Shown here: positions 6,144 through 10,352 of the stretch, piece by piece
Layout: the number at the start of each line of letters is the position of its first letter
Numbering within the stretch: the stretch's first letter is position 1
Assembly: GCA_910592005.1 (NCBI GenBank)
Contig: CAJVPP010003987.1
Span: 1 to 10,352, forward strand
DNA: 10,352 nt
Origin: Funneliformis mosseae
Taxonomy: Eukaryota > Glomeromycota > Glomeromycetes > Glomerales > Glomeraceae
Direction of reading: 5' to 3'
Made by a program: the position numbers and the translations under genes
The notes under the pieces: model-generated
The model's input: the letters and a program-made list of their open reading frames with translations, nothing else
What the model was told of the DNA's origin: nothing
The model's database searches: none

Positions 6144-7741
6144 ATAAATCTGTACCTTTTATAAAATAACGTCAAATTCTCAATCCCTTGATTCATTAAG
6201 AGAATTAAATGCCAAGCTCTTAACTGAGATTGCAGAGCTTAGAAAGGAGAATGCTGAGATTCCCAAACTTAGAAAGAAGTTACTAAAGTTTACTGAAGTT
6301 GAGGTTGAGAATGTGAAGTTGAGACAGATTATTGAGAAGAATGCAAAGCGCAATGCTGAAAATGTTAAACTTAAGACCAAAGTAGCAAGACTAAGGCATG
6401 ATATTGAGGAAATGAAATAACAAGCTCAAGTTATTGCTAAAGTGCAGGATGCGTGTTCTATTGAAGATATTTTCCCTGTGGAATTGATACCAAAGATATC
6501 AGTTGTTAGTATACCTAGTGACCAATGTGATAATATCAATTCTTCACCTTCAAGTGTGAGTGAGCAAAAGTCATTAGAGGATAGAGAGATAGATACTTTC
6601 TTAGAATCAGAATATAAGAGAAAAGTTAGTAATGAGATTAAGCAATGCTATAAGGAGAAAAAACTTTTATGTAAAGTGGTTAATCCTAGTTTGTCATGTG
6701 ATACAGAAATAATACTAGCGATCAACAGCAGAAAAATATTCTAAATATATCTCAGGAAAATCCTGGGTATAATAATTTCACCAATAATTCTGAGCTTATA
6801 AAAGTCATTCAGAAACTGATAAAATGTTACAATCAGAATAGTACTCTTGATAACCTTAATGTTGATATACTTGAATCAGAAAATCAAATAGTAAAGGGTT
6901 TGATATAGGAGTTAACCTCTAAATTCAGCTTTGCATCTGGCAATACATCTTTGAATGAAGGTAAGGTAAATATTTCTGAAATTAGTAAGCCTTATATACA
7001 GGGTATAATTTCAGATTCTACATGAAATTTATCAGAATTATTTGATAAAGCAATAAAATCAGATCAGAAGCAAATTTATACTGATTTTATTATTCTTTTG
7101 AATTTGAAAATAAGGTCAAAAACCTTACAGTGGATGGTAAGATTAAAAATAAAATAGCAAGATTGAAAATATATAAGAAATAAAACCTTTTCTACCTAAT
7201 ATTACTGATGTGAATTTGCGTAAAAAAACTGAAAAAGCTCAAAAAATTCTCAAGCTTTTTGGTGAAGAAGACATAGGTATAAATAGGATCAAATATATTA
7301 CATATAACGCAAATACTATCTGAAGATTAAAAGATATTCAAATTCAATCTATTATAAATCAGATGATTTCAAAAACTATGATAAAATATCACAATCAAAG
7401 CACTTCGAGAAAATCAGAAAAAATTAAAAAAACTACTAATAAAAATCAGACTAATGCATTTATCTCTTTGAAAGTTGAAATATATACATCAGCAAATATA
7501 TCATCTGCATCCCAATTTAAGTCAACTTATAATTACATCTATTTTTACAAGATATTAGATCAATACCCTAATTTATATAGGAATTTAGTAACGAAAATTT
7601 TAATTATTATGACATTACTAATGAAACATTATGCCTATTATGCAAGTTAGACCATGATAATAAAGAAAGTATAGAAATTAAATATAAAGCCAGATCCTAT
7701 TTTATTAAATGTGAATAGCATAAAATTGAGATAGTTATATA
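6144..7741 (+). pseudogene. Decayed coiled-coil / CxxCxxxH protein gene (lineage-specific repetitive family)
   Basis: The frame is open from 6144 without an ATG and gives a coiled coil (SLDSLRELNAKLLTEIAELR and on to RLRHDIEEMK) up to TAA at 6418. It resumes in the same frame to 6744 (EQKSLEDREIDTFLESEYKR), then shifts. Further stops are TAG 6906, TGA 7023, TGA 7082 (in place of Trp in LYWFYY), TGA 7321 and TAG 7716, with frameshifts near 6725, 7075, 7185 and 7585. Reading through them restores protein-like sequence: NLSELFDKAIKSDQKQ, FEFENKVKNLTVDGKIKNKI, LDQYPNLYREFSNENFNYYD and CLLCKLDHDNKESI ending YFIKCE. The order coiled coil, charged linker, helical segment, small Cys/His module matches hypothetical proteins I recall from Rhizophagus; that is memory, not a search. 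The missing start and many lesions mean it is not expressed as a full protein. A MITE lies just downstream. Confidence 0.75.
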
Positions 7742-7760
7742 GTCTTATTGCTTTACAATA

Positions 7761-7932
7761 CAGTCAATTCTTATTATAATGAATTTTATGTTCTAGACCT
7801 CAACTTCGTTATAAGACTATAGTGAAGATTTTAAGAGATTTAATTGGCCAATTCGATATAATAAGAGTATTTTTATTATATTTGTTTAAAAAATTCATTA
7901 TATCAAAAGTTCGCTATATTAAGAGTTGATTG
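7761..7932. mobile_element. MITE, Tc1/mariner (pogo-like) type, 172 bp
   Basis: The left end begins CAGTCAATTCTTATTATAAT and the right end, read on the minus strand, begins CAATCAACTCTTAATATAGC. Over 27 bp the two agree at 21 positions and five of six differences are transitions. Both ends are flanked by TA (7759-7760 and 7933-7934), the target duplication of the Tc1/mariner superfamily, and CAGT-starting repeats are common there. The interior has no ORF, so the element depends on a transposase elsewhere. It is inserted within the decayed gene, so it arrived after or during that gene's decay. Whether the transposase at 10032 could act on it cannot be told. Confidence 0.75.
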
Positions 7933-7934
7933 TA

Positions 7935-9560
7935 GTCTGAATAACTCTTTGAAATAATAATCTATCTAGAAATTTTAATTTTTTTTTGAATGAATAGATT
8001 TATATGAGAAAAAAGGAATTTAAATTGACTTGCAATCATATAAAATTAAGATATGTTTAAGACTGATAAAATACTAACCTCTGAATATCTGGATTAACAT
8101 GCTAAATTAAGTGGATTACTAAGCATTTTAACAAATAAGATTTATTTCAGCTTATACAAAAAATATAAAAAAAAAACTGAGCATGAGTATGGCAATTATC
8201 AAAGACTTATCTTTTCATAAATTTGAAGTCAGAAAACAAAGTATCCTATTTTTCTTTTTCTAAACAATATGAAAAAAAAGATCTATCATTTTGAAGTCAA
8301 ACCTGATCTAGAATTAATTATCAAATCCATTTTAAAGTACTTCTCATACTTGAAATTTGGAAATAACTTCAAAGAAATTGATAATTATAATTTTACATCA
8401 CTTTAATCATGGAGCTCACCATATCCTATTTGTAATAAAAAACATGAGAATTATATATTATATAGCTCATAGTACTACAAAATGAGAATCAGCTCCCTTA
8501 TGATCTTGAATTAGTGAAATTGTATTCTCAAAATAAATTGAAATATTGCCTTATCTGCAACATTTCAAATAATAAATTTAAATTCGCAATTGTAGCATAA
8601 ACCAGTTATGTGAACTTGATCATTTGAAATACTCTGATAAATTCTTGCTAAAGAATAAGAATTATATAAAATGCAAATCACATTCTAAGACATGATTTGT
8701 ATTTTTTTTTGTATGTATTAATAAAATGAGTTTAACATTAAATAATTCCTATTATGAAAAAAAAATATTAGCCATGTTATTTAGCAAGATAACTCATCAG
8801 AGCTTGATTTATTAAAATTTTACATTGTTTATTAAATCAAACCTGAGTTTATCATATTCAAAAAAATTTAAACCTTTCATAGATAAGCTAGAATATTTAA
8901 TAATATATTATGTTCTAATACTCTAAATGAATTAGATCTAAAAAATATAATAAATAATTCATTATTTATTTGTTCAGATAAATTAGAAAGGCGCATGATA
9001 AATAGCCTAAGAAGGATAAAATATTGACGAACTTTTCAGTATCAATAAGATTGTTAGACAAAATTTAAAGATTTTGCAAGTCATTTAAATGAAAAAGATA
9101 AAATTTAGCAAAATTATATTAAAACCTTATTAAAAAATCTGCGAAATTCTGAAAAAGGTAAAATATATTAAAGTTTATAAAGTGTGAACCTTAGTAAAAA
9201 ATTAGCAAAACTATAATTTAGATGTTTTGCCAAATCCAAAATGAGTTTAGACAAGCAATCTTAGGTCTCAATAAAGCTTTTTCTAAGCATATTCACCAAA
9301 ATCTTTTTTTATAATCCCATCTGTCATATAATTTGTTAGAAAACACATCATCATCTTCAATATCATCATCTTCTTCATTATCATCATCATCAGTATCAAT
9401 GTCTATCCCAAATTTATTTACTACCACTAGAACTAGAAACAATTAGTAAGCTTTGTTCTATAGCTAGAGAGATATTTACTAAGATATACTTATCTTTAAT
9501 TTACGTTCAAAAACCTCTTTATCTAATTAAGCCAAAATAATTTTTTGAATTAAACGCTAA
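7935..9560 (+). pseudogene. Heavily decayed coding relic, probably the continuation of the gene before the MITE or a sister copy
   Basis: No frame stays open for long, but short runs in the plus orientation are clearly protein-like. At 8419-8445 PYPICNKKHE looks like CPIC-x3-H with the first Cys changed by TGT to TAT. At 8540-8564 KLKYCLICNI follows. At 8606-8690 LCELDHLKYSDKF leads to NYIKCKSHSK, echoing the CKLDH...FIKCE module at 7641-7715. At about 9060-9150 FKDFASHLNEKDK and LLKNLRNSEKG are readable, at 9345-9400 a serine-rich tract, and at 9427-9535 LETISKLCSIAREIFTKIYL followed by VQKPLYLIKPK and TAA. The coding strand is the same throughout, which argues for one or a few tandem genes of one family rather than random AT-rich DNA. 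Boundaries are uncertain. Confidence 0.5.
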
Positions 9561-10031
9561 AGCATAAGCAGTATTATGAATGTTTAGTCACAGTCTGATA
9601 ATCACTTAGGTGAATTTTGTACAGCACTTCTAGCTCATAGAATGAAAATATTATTTTTTTTTCAAATCACGTGAGTAGCTTATTCAAAAGAAACTGTAAT
9701 ATGATCTGTCATCACATTCTTACTTCTAAAAATAGATTTTATTTATCACATATGTTATACCTTACTGTATTTATGTTATTTATATTTATCTTAAGAACTT
9801 ATTTTTTTTCAAGTTAGTAAAATCCTATTTATTATATAATTATTTATCACTATGTATTTTTCACAATCACATGTTAAAATATATTAGGATATACACTAAC
9901 CTACATTAAATTACCAGATTTATAATCACGTGATTTATCGCGTCTATAATAAATTCGCAATTTCTCCCTAATGTACATAAAAATAATAAAAAAATAATAC
10001 ATACATATTCTTTATCTTCTTCAAAATAGAA
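9561..10031. other. AT-rich leader of the transposon, with two CACGTG palindromes
   Basis: TCACGTGA occurs at 9667-9674 and the 12-bp palindrome AATCACGTGATT at 9924-9935. The stretch from about 9890 to 10031 should hold the left end of the Tc1/mariner element whose transposase starts at 10032. A TA followed by CACTAACCTACATTA (from about 9895) is a possible terminal repeat start, but the right end is outside the window so it cannot be tested. The 65-codon minus-strand frame at 9906-10103 overlaps the transposase start and is a shadow. Confidence 0.3.
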
Positions 10032-10352
10032 ATGCGTGGAAACAAGCTGTCCGAAGCTCAACGTGAAAGAATTATCAGTGCATATCTGAGTGGTACTAAG
10101 CAAACGGTTATTTCAACTCAGCTTGGTATTCCTACTAGCACTGTCAACAATACTATAAAAAGATACAAAAAAACAGGTTCTGCAATACCTGAGAAGCGTC
10201 CTGATCATCCTAAAATACTTAATCAACGTGATAAATGGACCTTACAATGTATCGTTCAAAATAATCAGTTCGCTCCTCTTAGTGATATAACAAGCAGATT
10301 AAACTCTAGTCTTGATACCACATTGCATAATAATACTGTTAGAAAATACCTT
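10032..10352 (+). CDS. Tc1/mariner-type transposase, N-terminal DNA-binding part (runs off the window)
   Basis: The ATG at 10032 opens 107 codons without a stop to the last base. Residues 5-47 form a paired-type helix-turn-helix (LSEAQRERIISAYLSGTKQT, then STQLGIPTSTVNNTIKRYKK), the DNA-binding fold of Tc1/Tc3 transposases. KRPDHPKIL at about 55-63 sits where Tc1 relatives have the basic GRPRK linker. Residues 64-107 give a second helix-turn-helix (DKWTLQCIVQNN, LSDITSRLNSSLDTTLHNNT). The catalytic DDE/D domain would follow and is not visible. The visible part is intact and less AT-biased than the decayed gene before it, suggesting a younger insertion. The start is the first ATG in the frame and aligns with the usual N-terminus. 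Whether the whole element is active cannot be judged. Confidence 0.88.
   Translation, partial: MRGNKLSEAQRERIISAYLSGTKQTVISTQLGIPTSTVNNTIKRYKKTGSAIPEKRPDHPKILNQRDKWTLQCIVQNNQFAPLSDITSRLNSSLDTTLHNNTVRKYL

Noticed and set aside
6180..6380. 66-codon minus-strand ORF rich in Ser/Phe/Leu
   Set aside because: It is the antisense of the coiled-coil coding frame.
9350..9398. TCATCATCA-like repeats as a regulatory array or CRISPR
   Set aside because: They are simple serine-codon microsatellite within the decayed coding relic, with no spacers or regular unit.

Overview
The window looks like nuclear DNA of an AT-rich fungus. I favour a Glomeromycotina-type (Rhizophagus-like) genome. The one clear gene is split by six short introns (73-88 nt) with GTAAGT/GTATGT/GTAGGT donors. 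The rest is very AT-rich with microsatellites and decayed repetitive genes, one resembling a protein family I associate from memory with Rhizophagus irregularis. That assignment is inference and was not searched.

Layout. (1) 1-622: the start of a divergent minus-strand gene (first exon 165..69) and a shared promoter of about 460 bp. It holds a TCACGTGA site, seven GATA-factor motifs in 75 bp and a TATA box. (2) 623-3112: the molybdenum-cofactor locus MOCS1 (cnxABC in Aspergillus), with MOCS1A (MoaA-type radical SAM GTP 3',8-cyclase) followed by MOCS1B (MoaC-type cPMP synthase). The MOCS1A frame ends in the conserved double glycine and a stop. A GTATGT donor just before that tail, joined to an acceptor at 2369, removes the stop and reads in frame into MOCS1B. 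One locus would thus give a 391-residue MOCS1A and a 620-residue MOCS1A-MOCS1B fusion, as known for human MOCS1. MOCS1B has no usable AUG of its own, and the linker looks like a mitochondrial presequence. Together the two activities convert GTP to cyclic pyranopterin monophosphate, the first step of Moco synthesis in the mitochondrion.

(3) 3113-6143: the MOCS1 3' end, then AT-rich DNA with minus-strand exon-like pieces (3679-4080), a GC-rich tandem repeat of about 120 bp with a paired stem that co-varies between copies (4318-4540), a frameshifted minus-strand coding relic (4849-5171), short inverted repeats (5174-5253), and a possible two-exon plus-strand gene with an 18-bp repeat (5630-5903).

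(4) 6144-about 9560: a decayed plus-strand coding region. It starts with a coiled coil and continues into modules of C-x2-C-x3-H type, with stops and frameshifts mostly explicable by C-to-T or G-to-A change. A 172-bp MITE with 27-bp inverted repeats and TA duplications sits inside it (7761-7932). (5) 9560-10352: AT-rich DNA leading to the N-terminal part of a Tc1/mariner transposase that runs off the window.

I found no tRNA, rRNA, CRISPR array, bacterial operon or convincing novel multi-gene system. The most interesting signals are the one-intron MOCS1 switch and the co-varying GC-rich repeat.
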